From JAMXLO01 sp963749575 (GTDB lineage Bacteria; Pseudomonadota; Alphaproteobacteria; Acetobacterales; Acetobacteraceae): a stretch of 64,000 nt of DNA. The stretch covers positions 124,001 to 188,000 of the forward strand of contig CAVVNM010000009.1 of the NCBI GenBank assembly GCA_963749575.1, given 5' to 3'. The notes under the pieces are model-generated. The model saw nothing but the letters and a program-made list of their open reading frames with translations, was not told the DNA's origin and ran no database searches. Shown here piece after piece: positions 18,244 through 27,611 of this stretch (positions are counted from its first letter, which is position 1; the number at the start of each line of letters is the position of its first letter). The translations under genes and the position numbers were made by a program.

Positions 18244-19464
18244 GTGAAATTCCTGTTCGTCCACCAGAACTTCCCTGGGCAGTATCTGCACATTGTCCGG
18301 CACCTCGTTGCATCGAAGCAGCATGACGTGGTGTTCATCACCGAGCCGAACGGCAACCGGATACCCGGCGTGCAGACGGTGCCGTATCCCAAGCCACGGT
18401 CCGCAACCGCAGAGGCGCATGTCGCCGCGCGCGAACTCGACGCGGCGGTACGGCGCGCCGAGGTGGTGGGGCACACGGCGGCCAATCTGAAGCAACTTGG
18501 CTTCGAGCCGGACATCATCATCGGCCATCACGGCTGGGGCGAGCTGCTCAATATCGGCGATGTCTGGCCAAATGCACCGCTGCTCGGCTATCTGGAATTC
18601 TACTATTGCATCGACGGTATCGATGTCGGGTTCGATCCGGAATTTCCGACGAATCCTGCCGACCACCCGCGCATCCGGGCGAAGAATGCGGTCAACCTGC
18701 TGGCGCTCAATCTCGGCGCGCATGCGCAGACACCGACCCGCTGGCAACTCTCAACCTACCCCGACTGGGCACATTCACGCATCACGCTGCTGCCGGAGGG
18801 GGTCAACCTGGATGTATGCAAGCCGAGCCCGCAGGCGCGGCGTCGCAACCTGACGATCGGCGGGACCGTCATCAAGCCGAACGAGCGGCTTGTCACGTAT
18901 GTGGCGCGCGATCTGGAGCCATACCGCGGCTTCCATGTCATGATGCGGGCGATCCCGCATCTGCTGCGGGCACGCAAGGATCTCCGGGTGGTGCTGGTGG
19001 GCGCCGATGGTATCAGCTACGGCATGCCGCCGATGGACGGGACGTGGCGGCAGACGATGCTGGCAGAGCTCGGCGACAGCATCGACCCGACGCGGGTGCT
19101 GTTTCCCGGCCGTCTGGAATACGCGAGCTACGTGGCGCTGCTGCAGCGTTCGGATGCGCACGTGTACCTGACCTATCCGTTCGTCGCCTCCTGGTCGCTG
19201 CGCGAGGCCCTGGCCGCGGGCTGCGTCGTGATCGGTAGCGACACACCGACGGTAAGTGAGTTCGTCACGCACGAACAGAACGGCCTGCTGGTCTCGTTCT
19301 TCGATCCGAAGGGATTGGCGAATGCGGTGCTGCGAGTGCTGGAGGATGCTCCGCTCTCACGCCGGCTGCGCGAGGCTGCGCGGCGATATGCCGACAAGCA
19401 TCTGGCTATGGCGGACTATATTGCTGCGTATGAAGCGTTGATCGCGCAGCTGACAGGACGATGA
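18244..19464 (+). CDS. Glycosyltransferase family 4 protein
   Basis: The 406-residue protein is a GT-B fold enzyme. It opens with MKFLFVHQNFPGQY and has the C-terminal nucleotide-sugar-binding half: VTYVARDLEPYRGFHVMMRA, RVVLVGADG, FPGRLEYASYVALLQ and SLREALAAGCVVIGSD (the E-x7-E-like region). Length is standard for GT4. It is the last gene of the secretion/glycosylation cluster, 45 bases after the ChW-like gene. The sugar donor and acceptor cannot be predicted. Confidence 0.88.
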   Translation: MKFLFVHQNFPGQYLHIVRHLVASKQHDVVFITEPNGNRIPGVQTVPYPKPRSATAEAHVAARELDAAVRRAEVVGHTAANLKQLGFEPDIIIGHHGWGELLNIGDVWPNAPLLGYLEFYYCIDGIDVGFDPEFPTNPADHPRIRAKNAVNLLALNLGAHAQTPTRWQLSTYPDWAHSRITLLPEGVNLDVCKPSPQARRRNLTIGGTVIKPNERLVTYVARDLEPYRGFHVMMRAIPHLLRARKDLRVVLVGADGISYGMPPMDGTWRQTMLAELGDSIDPTRVLFPGRLEYASYVALLQRSDAHVYLTYPFVASWSLREALAAGCVVIGSDTPTVSEFVTHEQNGLLVSFFDPKGLANAVLRVLEDAPLSRRLREAARRYADKHLAMADYIAAYEALIAQLTGR

Positions 19465-19610
19465 GGTTGCGCCGCGCAACACGCCTGCACCCGGGACCAA
19501 CCTTCCGGTCCGTTCCACAGGCAGATTGCAGCGTCGATCCGTTGTAGTGCGTCAGCGGCTGTTGCCGGGCGATGAATATAGCAGAAGACCGGACCGACAC
19601 CTCATGCACG

Positions 19611-20360
19611 CTACCGATGTGCGATCGACACGGGCTCGCCCACCGGATCGGCGGTGAGGAAGCCCAACGTGTCGCCCTCCAGCACCAGGCAGGTCATCTT
19701 GCCGCCGAACACCGCGCCGGTATCGATGGCGATACGGTTGTGCCGCACCACCGGCTCCTTCACCGGGCTGTGGCCATGCACCACCACCGCGCCGAACGAC
19801 ATCTCGGAATACAGAAACGGCTGGCGCATCCGCAGCAGGTCCTCGCGTGCCTGCTGCTCCAACGGCACGCCCGGGCGCACGCCGCCGTGCACGAACAGGT
19901 AGCCGCCCGCGCGATGGGTCAACGTGAGATCGCGCAGGAACGCCACGTGCTCGGTCGGCACGCCCTGCGGCCAGCTCTCGCGTGGCGAATCCGGATCGAT
20001 GCCGTAGCTTTGCAGCGCCGGCCGGCCACCGGTGAACAGCCAGTCGGTCGCCGCGGGACGGTCGCCCGACAGGGCATGCAGCATCGTGTCGTCGTGATTG
20101 CCGAGCAGATTGACCACCGGCACGTCATCGATCGGCGGTCCCGCAAGCAGCCGCTGGAGCACGCCTGCGGTATCCACACCGCGATCGACGTAGTCCCCGA
20201 TATGCAGCAGCAGCGGCGCATCGACCGGGCGCTGTGCCAGGTCCTCAGCGATCACCTCATGCAGATTGCCAAGCTGCACGTCGCAGCCATGGACATCGCC
20301 GATCGCGTAAATGCGCCGCCCGCCAGGCAGGGTCGCGGGCGCACGGGACAGTGTAATCAT
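19611..20360 (-). CDS. Metallophosphoesterase (PPP-type, PrpA/ApaH-like)
   Basis: The 249-residue protein has the full set of calcineurin-like metallophosphatase motifs: GDVHG, GDYVDRG, GNHD, FVHGG and VHGHS, which bind two metal ions. It matches bacterial PPP-family serine/threonine phosphatases and ApaH-like hydrolases in length. It is the third gene of a minus-strand run (hydrolase, methyltransferase, phosphatase) with gaps of 34 and 21 bases, so co-transcription is likely. Whether it acts on phosphoproteins or on diadenosine tetraphosphate cannot be decided. Confidence 0.87.
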   Translation of the reverse strand: MITLSRAPATLPGGRRIYAIGDVHGCDVQLGNLHEVIAEDLAQRPVDAPLLLHIGDYVDRGVDTAGVLQRLLAGPPIDDVPVVNLLGNHDDTMLHALSGDRPAATDWLFTGGRPALQSYGIDPDSPRESWPQGVPTEHVAFLRDLTLTHRAGGYLFVHGGVRPGVPLEQQAREDLLRMRQPFLYSEMSFGAVVVHGHSPVKEPVVRHNRIAIDTGAVFGGKMTCLVLEGDTLGFLTADPVGEPVSIAHR

Positions 20361-20381
20361 CGGAGTACGGTCGGTGTCCTT

Positions 20382-21065
20382 TCAGCGCCGCGTGTGCCGC
20401 GGCACCCGACGGTGGCCACGCTCGTACACGATCATGCTGTCGAAGAAGGTGATCGCCTTGGTGGTGCGGCAGAATTCCGAGGCGGCGCTCGCCAGGGTCT
20501 CATTCTGATCGCTGCCGAGCACCTGGAAATTCGCCGCCTTGCCGGTCCACTCCATCAACTGCGCGCAACGGGCGAAGGAGAACTGCAAGAAGCTCTGCTG
20601 GTCCTGGCGGTCCACGAACTGCCCGCGCCACAGCGACGTGTGCGTGTCCTCCACGAAGTAGAGACCGTTTTCGCTGAGCGATGGATACAGCTCCTCGAAC
20701 GCCGTGATCTGCTGATTGGCGGAGTGTCCGCCATCGTCGATCACCACATCCGGAGGTCCGATCTCCCGCAGCACGGAGCGGAGGAAGCTGCGGTCCTGCT
20801 GGTCGCCGATGAACACCTTGGTGACGATGTCCTCCTGCTGCCTGGCGTCGGGATTGATGTCGATGCCGTAGATGCGCGTCGCCGGGCCGAAATAGTCGCG
20901 CCACATCTCCGCCGAGCCGCCGAGCTGCACGCCGATCTCCAGCACGACCGGGTTGGTGCGGCGGATCGGCGACAGGAAGCGCTCATAGACCTCGAAGTAG
21001 TGGTCCCACTTGTGCATCACCCTGGTGTTGCGATGCTGGGCGTGGAACGAATATAGATCGTTCAT
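20382..21065 (-). CDS. Class I SAM-dependent methyltransferase (sugar O-methyltransferase type)
   Basis: The 227-residue protein matches the family of cephalosporin-hydroxylase-like and macrolide-sugar O-methyltransferases (MycE/TylE/ElmM type). Seen are VLEIGVQLGGSAEMWRDYF (SAM-binding loop I), RIYGIDINPD and VVIDDGGHS (the metal-binding Asp-Asp region) and YFVEDTHTS. These enzymes O-methylate a sugar hydroxyl with SAM and Mg2+. Its position next to the glycosyltransferase cluster is compatible with decorating that glycan, but it is on the opposite strand and grouped with a phosphatase. Confidence 0.8.
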   Translation of the reverse strand: MNDLYSFHAQHRNTRVMHKWDHYFEVYERFLSPIRRTNPVVLEIGVQLGGSAEMWRDYFGPATRIYGIDINPDARQQEDIVTKVFIGDQQDRSFLRSVLREIGPPDVVIDDGGHSANQQITAFEELYPSLSENGLYFVEDTHTSLWRGQFVDRQDQQSFLQFSFARCAQLMEWTGKAANFQVLGSDQNETLASAASEFCRTTKAITFFDSMIVYERGHRRVPRHTRR

Positions 21066-21099
21066 CGGCTTTCCTCGGCGCGCCGCGAGCGCTATCGCA

Positions 21100-22908
21100 T
21101 CAAACAGCGAGCAAAGGCAACACCGCCCGGCTGGGCCGGTTGCGATCGACGAACACCGTGTTCACCGCAACCCGCCTGCGCCGCGCCATGCCGTCCGGCT
21201 CGCCGGTGTTCGGGTTGACATCGAATTTCGGGAAGTTGCTGGACGAGATGTCGAGCCGGATGCGATGGCCCGGTAGGAACAGGTTCGCGGTCGGGAACAG
21301 CGCGATGCGGAGCCGCACCACCTCGCCGGGCTGGCGGAGGCGCGGATGCGCTGGATCCTCGGCGTAGCGCAGCCGCAGGATCCCGTCGGTGAGGTTCATC
21401 GCATAGCCCTTGGGATAGTCGGCCGACGGCGGATGCACGTCGATCAGCTTGGCGGTGAAGTCGGTGTCGGGGCCGTCCGTCGCCACGAACAGCTCGACCT
21501 CGATGGGGCCCACCACCTGCAGCGGCGCATCGAGCGGCGGCGTCTGGAACACCAGCACGTCCCGGCGCGAGGCGAGCGGCAGATAGGGCGGCGTGCAGCC
21601 GAAGAACTCCGGGCTTTCGGTCTGGTCCCACGCTCCGGCATAAGCGACCGGATCGAGGCTGCTCATCGCGCCGCCGATCGTCGGCGTGGGATGTGACGGA
21701 TCGAAATCGTATGAGAGTGGCGGAGCGTCCAGGGGAGGGGGCGCGCAATCGAGCCGGCCATCGCGGTGCAGATGGAATGCGCTGTATTCCACGCCGGGCG
21801 GCGGCCAGTCGGCGGCGGCGATCCAGCGACCGCCATGTTCCAGTTTGCCGGCCGCGTTGCGCCGCCCACTGCCGCCGCCCATGACGAAGATGCGCACCGC
21901 TGGTTCGTCGAGGCGCATACCCTTCACCACATGGTCGAAGCAGCGCAGCCGATACGCGCGCCAGTCTCCGGCCCATGCATCCAGCGCCGCGTCGGGGCCG
22001 AACTCGACATCGCCGAAACAGGTGTCGCTGCGATCGCCATGCGTCCATGGACCCAGGATCAGCCGCTGCGGCCCACGGCCGGCGCGCTTCAGGCCGGCGT
22101 AGTTGCCGGTCGCGGTGAGCGGATATGGGTCCCACCACGATGACATGTGCACGCACGTGGCCCGACTGTAGCGCTCGTGCCAGCGCTCGGTGCAGATGCC
22201 AAGCTGCTGCCAGAATTCGTCGAACGCGCCGTGCGTCCACTGGTCGAACAGATACGCCTCATAGTCGGGATGATGACGCAGCGGCGAATGGCCCGGCTGC
22301 CACGGCATGCGGGTGAACCATTCGCGGATGTCCTCGCCAGCCAGCGCCGCGTGCATCACCGGATCGTCCTGCGCCTCCGGCGACACCAGCGCGTTCTTGA
22401 ACGCCCAGGTCGCCTGCTTCAGTTCGAACGCCCCGGACTGACGGATACCTGACTGCCACGAATTGACGAACCCGCCGCAGTCCAGCACCTGCGCGACCAG
22501 TCCCGGCGGATCGAGGCAGCCCAACGCGGCCTGCGTATGAGCGGCATAGGACAGGCCCATGGTGCAGATGCGCCCGTCGCACCAGGGCTGTTCACGCAGC
22601 CAGGCGCAGGTGTCGAAGCCGTCCTCGCCGTCGGACAGGTATTTGACGAAGCGGCCCTCCGATCCGTAGCGGCCGCGGGTGTCCTGATACGCGACCGCAT
22701 AGCCATGCGCGGTGAAATATGCGGCGACCTCCGCGCGCGAGGCGGGGGTGCGGTCGGCGGCGGTGATCTCGCTGCGGCTGGTCTCGGCGCGACCATACGG
22801 CGTGCGTTCCAGGATCACCGGGTAGCCGCCGGCGCTATCCGGTAGATACACATCGGTGGCGAGGCGGATGCCGTCGCGCATCGGAACCATGTGGGTCGAG
22901 ACGGGCAT
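21100..22908 (-). CDS. CocE/NonD-family hydrolase (peptidase S15-like)
   Basis: The 602-residue protein has an alpha/beta-hydrolase domain (MRDGIRLATDVYLP, ERTPYGR, AYQDTRGRYGSEG, nucleophile Ser in GLSYAA) followed by a C-terminal jelly-roll domain (PPDFTAKLIDVHPPSADYPKG-type region, RIRLDISSSNFPKFDVNPN). This is the layout of cocaine esterase, glutaryl-7-ACA acylase and X-Pro dipeptidyl peptidases. ATG 22908 is preceded by GGGAGC at 7-8 bases; the upstream 23 codons of open frame are ignored. It leads the minus-strand unit with the methyltransferase and the phosphatase. Substrate unknown. A second, distantly related copy is at 40471. Confidence 0.85.
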   Translation of the reverse strand: MPVSTHMVPMRDGIRLATDVYLPDSAGGYPVILERTPYGRAETSRSEITAADRTPASRAEVAAYFTAHGYAVAYQDTRGRYGSEGRFVKYLSDGEDGFDTCAWLREQPWCDGRICTMGLSYAAHTQAALGCLDPPGLVAQVLDCGGFVNSWQSGIRQSGAFELKQATWAFKNALVSPEAQDDPVMHAALAGEDIREWFTRMPWQPGHSPLRHHPDYEAYLFDQWTHGAFDEFWQQLGICTERWHERYSRATCVHMSSWWDPYPLTATGNYAGLKRAGRGPQRLILGPWTHGDRSDTCFGDVEFGPDAALDAWAGDWRAYRLRCFDHVVKGMRLDEPAVRIFVMGGGSGRRNAAGKLEHGGRWIAAADWPPPGVEYSAFHLHRDGRLDCAPPPLDAPPLSYDFDPSHPTPTIGGAMSSLDPVAYAGAWDQTESPEFFGCTPPYLPLASRRDVLVFQTPPLDAPLQVVGPIEVELFVATDGPDTDFTAKLIDVHPPSADYPKGYAMNLTDGILRLRYAEDPAHPRLRQPGEVVRLRIALFPTANLFLPGHRIRLDISSSNFPKFDVNPNTGEPDGMARRRRVAVNTVFVDRNRPSRAVLPLLAV

Positions 22909-23148
22909 TGGGGATGCTCCCTGCGGACCGGACTGTGGAGCGCGACCGCATCGTGACAGGCTTGAAGCCACATGCACTTGATTATGCCAGCCGATGAGCC
23001 TGGAGCGAATGCTCGCCGATGGATAACCTTTCCGGTTGTCTGCCGGGGCAATCCCGATTATGCCGTTGCCGGCTGGACAACGGTGAAGCTCGATCAGCCT
23101 CGCTCTGGGTCCGCGTCTGAACTGTCAAATTCGGAGGAGACAATATCT

Positions 23149-23694
23149 GTGGCCAGTCCAATCAAACGCCCCTTCATCGTCGGATCGATGCTGTCGCCGC
23201 TTGTCTTGACGGGATGTGTGGTCTGGAAGAGCGACTACGACGCCGTCCAGGCTCAGAACCAGCAACTTCAGCAACAGGTTGCTGCCGATCAGGCGCAGAT
23301 CAACCGGTTGGTGGGGGCGATCAAGTACACCGTGAACAGTGACCTGCTGTTCCCGTCGGGCGGCTGGCAAATGACCCAAGAGGGACAATCGGTCATCGCC
23401 AGGCTGGCATCGCAACTTGCACCGACGCAGAAGAACAAACTGGTGGTGAACGGCTATACCGACAACGCCCCGATCGGTCCGGCGCTGCAAAGGCAAGGCG
23501 TCACCTCGAACCAGGTGCTGTCACAGAAGCGTGCCGAGAACGTCATGCAATTTCTGATTTCGCAGGGCGTGAAGCCGGATCTTGTTTCGGCGCAAGGGTT
23601 CGGCGAAACAAACCCGGTCGCCTCGAACAGCACGCCGGCCGGTCGGGCGCAGAATCGGCGCGTGGAACTGACGCTGGCCACGTCGGGTAGCTGA
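23149..23694 (+). CDS. OmpA-family peptidoglycan-associated lipoprotein
   Basis: This 181-residue protein starts with a lipoprotein signal (lipobox LVLTGC, Cys23), then a short Gln-rich coiled coil (about 32-52) and an OmpA_C domain to the end, with VVNGYTDNAPIG, SNQVLSQKRAENVMQFL and GFGETNPVASN...GRAQNRRVE, which binds meso-DAP peptidoglycan. It probably tethers the outer membrane to the wall. The start is GTG 23149, chosen because GGAGGAG lies 9 bases before it and the lipobox then falls at the right distance; upstream open frame has no such features. Confidence 0.85.
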   Translation: MASPIKRPFIVGSMLSPLVLTGCVVWKSDYDAVQAQNQQLQQQVAADQAQINRLVGAIKYTVNSDLLFPSGGWQMTQEGQSVIARLASQLAPTQKNKLVVNGYTDNAPIGPALQRQGVTSNQVLSQKRAENVMQFLISQGVKPDLVSAQGFGETNPVASNSTPAGRAQNRRVELTLATSGS

Positions 23695-23739
23695 TGCACT
23701 ACGCCGGCGGCTGATCGCCGGGTGCATTCATCACGATTT

Positions 23740-25080
23740 TCATTGGGGGAGGCGGGGCGTCATGCTGGACGCCACCGCGCTCCCGCCACCGGAGAGCAGT
23801 GCCGCAATTGCCACCACGACGGCGCCCACCAGACAGACCGTGCCAAACCCGACCGCTTCCATCGCCCACCCGCCCAGGAACGCGCCGACAGCGCCTGCCA
23901 GCGAGGAGGACGCGTTGAAGAGGCCAAGCGCCTCACCCTTTTCGCCCGGTGCGAGCTGCGCGGTGAGCGTCGTGCCGCTCACACCGAGCAGCGGCCACGC
24001 CATCACCAGAACACCGAACCCGGCCAGCGCCAGCGGAACATTGTCCACTGGCGAAAGGAATGCGATGGCCAGGATCGTGATGGCCACGGCGCGCGCGGCA
24101 AACCCCGCGCGCAGCACGAGCCGTGCGCCGCGCCGAGTTGCGACCTTGGCCGCCAGCGGATACATCGCCAGGCTGACCGCCGACGCGAAGGCGTAGGTCG
24201 AGGCAGGTAGCCCGGTGGTCACGCCGAACGACCGGATCAGCGCCAGCGGAAACATGGTCAGCACCGCGCCGATTGCGACGAACGCCACGAACCACACGAT
24301 CATCAGGCGGGCGAACGGCATTTCGAGTTCGCGCAACAGCGTCCCCATTCCGCGCCAGGTGGGAATATGGAACATTCGCTGCGGCGCGCAGGCCCAGCCT
24401 TCGCCGCCGATCGGCGGGTGCGCCGTCGCCGCTTCGCGCGGAACCGGGAGCCGAACGCCGCGCAGCGTCAGCCAGGTGATAGGAATCGCCGCCGCCACCA
24501 ATCCTGCCGCAACGCCGAAGGCAAGCGCGTAACGGCCGCCGATGAGCCCGGCCAGCAGCAGGCCCGCGACCTGGCCGAGGCCGCTGAATGCCTGTAGCGC
24601 GCCGATGCGGGCATCCCATTCCTCTGGCGGCCGCGCCTCGACGATGAACATGTTCGCCACGGTGTTCGCGGCAGCGAAACCGAGGCCGAGGATCGCGGCC
24701 AAAACGGATTTGAGTGGCAGGCCGATGTTGGCCGGCATCAACACCAGCGCCACCAGCGCGGTCAGCATTCCGGCCAGCAGGACCTGCCGATGCAGCCGCC
24801 GGCGGTCCGCGAGGTGGCCCCAGAACGGCGCGGTCAGACCAGCCAGATTCATTACCCCAACGATCGTGCCGGCATGCATCGATCCGCCGGCGGACAGCGG
24901 CAGCAGCAGCGGCAGCATCCCGCCCTGCACGACGCCAAGACACGCATAGGCGAGGAACCATGGCTCGATCCACGGCAGCAGCCGGCGCGGGAAGGTGACC
25001 AGCCCATGCGGCAAATGCGGGTGCGGCAGGTGCAGCCGGTGCTGGCGTCCGTGCTCCGAGGCGTCCGTTGCATGCGACAT
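23740..25080 (-). CDS. MFS permease with His-rich N-terminus
   Basis: The 446-residue protein has about twelve membrane helices and the MFS loop GHLADRRRLHRQ between helices 2 and 3. The cytoplasmic N-terminus is unusually His-rich (HGRQHRLHLPHPHLPHG), which could bind metal, although this is only inference. The central loop is ~35 residues. No substrate-specific motif is recognised. It ends 45 bases upstream (in genome terms) of the convergent OmpA-like gene, and the dpp operon ends just before its start on the same strand. Confidence 0.82.
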   Translation of the reverse strand: MSHATDASEHGRQHRLHLPHPHLPHGLVTFPRRLLPWIEPWFLAYACLGVVQGGMLPLLLPLSAGGSMHAGTIVGVMNLAGLTAPFWGHLADRRRLHRQVLLAGMLTALVALVLMPANIGLPLKSVLAAILGLGFAAANTVANMFIVEARPPEEWDARIGALQAFSGLGQVAGLLLAGLIGGRYALAFGVAAGLVAAAIPITWLTLRGVRLPVPREAATAHPPIGGEGWACAPQRMFHIPTWRGMGTLLRELEMPFARLMIVWFVAFVAIGAVLTMFPLALIRSFGVTTGLPASTYAFASAVSLAMYPLAAKVATRRGARLVLRAGFAARAVAITILAIAFLSPVDNVPLALAGFGVLVMAWPLLGVSGTTLTAQLAPGEKGEALGLFNASSSLAGAVGAFLGGWAMEAVGFGTVCLVGAVVVAIAALLSGGGSAVASSMTPRLPQ

Positions 25081-25124
25081 TCCGTCCGCACCCTGCCGTT
25101 ATTGGGTTCGCATCAAATCGCCGC

Positions 25125-25874
25125 TCATGGGCTCGTCTCCGGCTCCTCGAGCTCGATGCTCAGCTCCCGCAGCGATGCGGTGTGCGGATGCCGGATGCGG
25201 CCGGCGCGCAGGTCGTCCGCCGACAGCAGCTCGACCAGTTCGCCTGCCTGCATCACCCCGATCCGCGCGCAGAGATGTGCAACCACCGCCAGGTTGTGGC
25301 TGACCAGAATATAGGTCAGCCCGTGCGCCTGCTGCAGATCCATCAGCAGGTTCAGCACCTCGGCCTGCACCGATACATCCAGCGCGCTGGTCGGTTCATC
25401 GAGCAGCAGCACCTTGGGCTCCGCCATCAGCGCGCGCGCGATCGCCACCCGCTGCCGCTGGCCACCGGACAGCTGATGCGGATAGCGGAACCGCATGGCG
25501 GTGGGCAGCGCCACTTCGTTGAGACCGCGCAGGATGCGCCGCTCGATGTTGTCCATGCGGTGTACCAGCAACGGCTCGCCGAGCAGTCGGTCCACCGTCT
25601 GACGCGGATGCAGCGAACCGTACGGATCCTGGAACACCATCTGCACGCGGCGGAAGAAGTCCTTGCTGCGCTGGGGTGCGAGGATTTCGTTTGCCAGCAC
25701 CATGCGGCCCGACCAGTTCCGATTGAGGCCCGCCAAGGCCCGCAGGACCGTCGACTTGCCGGAGCCGCTTTCGCCGACCAGGCCAAAACTCTCGCCCTGC
25801 TCGACGCTGAACGACACGTCCTTGACCGCCTCGACGGTGCCGAAGCGGACGCTCAGCGCAGCGATCTCGATCAT
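25125..25874 (-). CDS. Peptide ABC transporter ATPase (DppF/OppF type)
   Basis: The 249-residue ATPase has GESGSGKST (Walker A), YPHQLSGGQRQRVAIARAL (signature) and VLLLDEPTSALD (Walker B), with the DppF/OppF-type FRRVQMVFQDPYGSLHPR Q-loop. It lacks the long C-terminal Cys-rich extension seen in [4Fe-4S] OppD/F subunits. ATG 25874 overlaps the stop of the upstream ATPase gene (ATGA), which fixes the start. It is the last gene of the six-gene operon SBP-SBP-B-C-D-F and energises peptide or related solute uptake. Confidence 0.88.
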   Translation of the reverse strand: MIEIAALSVRFGTVEAVKDVSFSVEQGESFGLVGESGSGKSTVLRALAGLNRNWSGRMVLANEILAPQRSKDFFRRVQMVFQDPYGSLHPRQTVDRLLGEPLLVHRMDNIERRILRGLNEVALPTAMRFRYPHQLSGGQRQRVAIARALMAEPKVLLLDEPTSALDVSVQAEVLNLLMDLQQAHGLTYILVSHNLAVVAHLCARIGVMQAGELVELLSADDLRAGRIRHPHTASLRELSIELEEPETSP

Positions 25875-26704
25875 TCCTCCAGCCATGAAGGATCCCGCTG
25901 CATGACGGCCAGGCGATGCTGCCTGTGGCTGAGCGCGGGCAGGCACTCCAGCAGTCCGCGCGTGTAGGGATGATTGGCGTGCAGCAGATCGGCGGCACGC
26001 AGCTCCTCGACCACGCGCCCCGCATACATCACCGCGACGCGGTCGCAGAAATGCGAGACCAGCGGCAGATCGTGGCTGATCAGGATCAGGCCCATGCCGC
26101 GGCGCGACACCAGGTCCTCGATCAGGCGGAGGATTTCCGCCTGCACCGTGGCGTCCAGTGCGCTGGTCGGTTCGTCGGCGATCAGCAGCTCCGGATCAGG
26201 GGCCAGCATCATGGCGATCATGACGCGCTGGCCCATGCCGCCGGACAACTCGTGCGGATAGGCCGCCGCGACCCGGGCGGGATCGCGGATCTGCACCTGG
26301 ACCAGCAGATCGATGGCGGCCTGGTAGGCAAGCCTGCGGCTGCCGCCACGATGCACGCGCCACGCCTCGGCGATCTGCTCGCCGGCGGTCATCACGGGGT
26401 TCAGCGAGTATTTCGGGTCCTGCAAGATCAGGCCGGCGCGCTTGCCGCGCACCCGGCGCATCGCCGCCTCGTCCGCGCGCATCACATCGATGTCGTCGAA
26501 GATCAGCTTGTCGGCGGTGATCACCGCATTGCCCGGCAGCAGCCGCAGGATCGAGCGTGCGGTCAGCGACTTGCCGGAACCCGATTCACCGACGATGCCG
26601 AGCTTCTCCTGTCCCAGCGTCAGCGAAACGTTGCGCACAGCTTCGGAAAAGCCGCCGCTTGGCGTTGGAAAGCGAATGCGCAGATTTTCGATCTGAACCA
26701 GCAA
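25871..26704 (-). CDS. Peptide ABC transporter ATPase (DppD/OppD type)
   Basis: The 277-residue ATPase has GESGSGKSLTARSIL (Walker A), a Q-loop in LILQDPKYSLNPV, YPHELSGGMGQRVMIAMML (the GGM variant typical of DppD/OppD) and LLIADEPTSALD (Walker B). It pairs with the following ATPase in a heterodimer that drives the DppB/DppC permease. The C-terminal peptide-transporter domain (LRAADLLHANHPYTRGLLECLP) is present. It is separated by 7 bases from the upstream permease gene. Confidence 0.88.
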   Translation of the reverse strand: MLVQIENLRIRFPTPSGGFSEAVRNVSLTLGQEKLGIVGESGSGKSLTARSILRLLPGNAVITADKLIFDDIDVMRADEAAMRRVRGKRAGLILQDPKYSLNPVMTAGEQIAEAWRVHRGGSRRLAYQAAIDLLVQVQIRDPARVAAAYPHELSGGMGQRVMIAMMLAPDPELLIADEPTSALDATVQAEILRLIEDLVSRRGMGLILISHDLPLVSHFCDRVAVMYAGRVVEELRAADLLHANHPYTRGLLECLPALSHRQHRLAVMQRDPSWLEE

Positions 26705-26711
26705 GTCGCCG

Positions 26712-27611
26712 TCACCGCTGCTTCGGATCGAGCACGTCGCGCATGCCGTCGCCCAGCAGGTTGAATGCGAGCGACGCCGCGAAGATGGCGAGGCCAGGGA
26801 TCGTCGGCACCCACCACTGTTCCAGGATGAACGCGCGCGACGAAGCGATCATCGTGCCCCATTCAGGCATCGGCGGCTGCGCGCCCATCCCCAGGAAGCC
26901 CAGGCCGGCCGCGGTGAGGATGATGCCGCTCATGTCCAGTGTGACACGCACGATGACGCTCGACAGGCACAACGGCACGATGTGGCGGAGGATGATGCGG
27001 AACCGGCTCGCGCCGGTCAGCCGCACGGCAGCGATGAAGTCGCTGCCGCGCAGTGTCAGCGTCTCGGCCCGCGCGAGGCGTGCATAGGGTGGCCAGGATG
27101 TCAGGGCGATCGCGATGATCGCGCTGGTGATGCCAGGCTTCAGCGCGGCCACGAATGCCAGTGCCAGCACCAGCCGGGGAAACGCCAGGAAAATATCGGT
27201 CAGCCGCATCAACGCCCGATCCGCCATCCCGCCCAGATAACCGGCAACGCTGCCCACCGCGAGACCGATCGGGGCCACCAGCAGCACCACCGCCACCACC
27301 ATGCCGAGAGTGACGCGGCCGCCGTACAGGATGCGCGAATAGATGTCGCGGCCGAGTTCGTCGGTGCCCAGCCAATGTTGCAGTGATGGTGGCGCAAGCC
27401 GGCCGGCAAGGTCCTGCGCGGAGGGGTTCTGCAGCGCCAGCAACGGCGCGGCCAGCGACATGAAGATCATGATGACCACGGTCACCAGCCCCACCATCGC
27501 CAGTCCGTTGGTACGGAACTGCAACCAGCCGCGGTACCGGCGCACCCACGCCGCCTGGGCACGCGAGACCGGTGTTTCGCTGAGCAGCCAATCGCGGGAC
27601 AGCACGATCAT
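26712..27611 (-). CDS. Peptide ABC transporter permease (DppC/OppC type)
   Basis: The 299-residue inner-membrane protein has about six helices, the OppC N-terminal domain (QDLAGRLAPPSLQHWLGTDE, the hallmark of DppC/OppC) and the EAA loop GASRFRIILRHIVPLCLSS, which contacts the ATPases. The ATG at 27611 overlaps the DppB stop (ATGA), which supports this start over the longer open frame. Confidence 0.88.
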   Translation of the reverse strand: MIVLSRDWLLSETPVSRAQAAWVRRYRGWLQFRTNGLAMVGLVTVVIMIFMSLAAPLLALQNPSAQDLAGRLAPPSLQHWLGTDELGRDIYSRILYGGRVTLGMVVAVVLLVAPIGLAVGSVAGYLGGMADRALMRLTDIFLAFPRLVLALAFVAALKPGITSAIIAIALTSWPPYARLARAETLTLRGSDFIAAVRLTGASRFRIILRHIVPLCLSSVIVRVTLDMSGIILTAAGLGFLGMGAQPPMPEWGTMIASSRAFILEQWWVPTIPGLAIFAASLAFNLLGDGMRDVLDPKQR

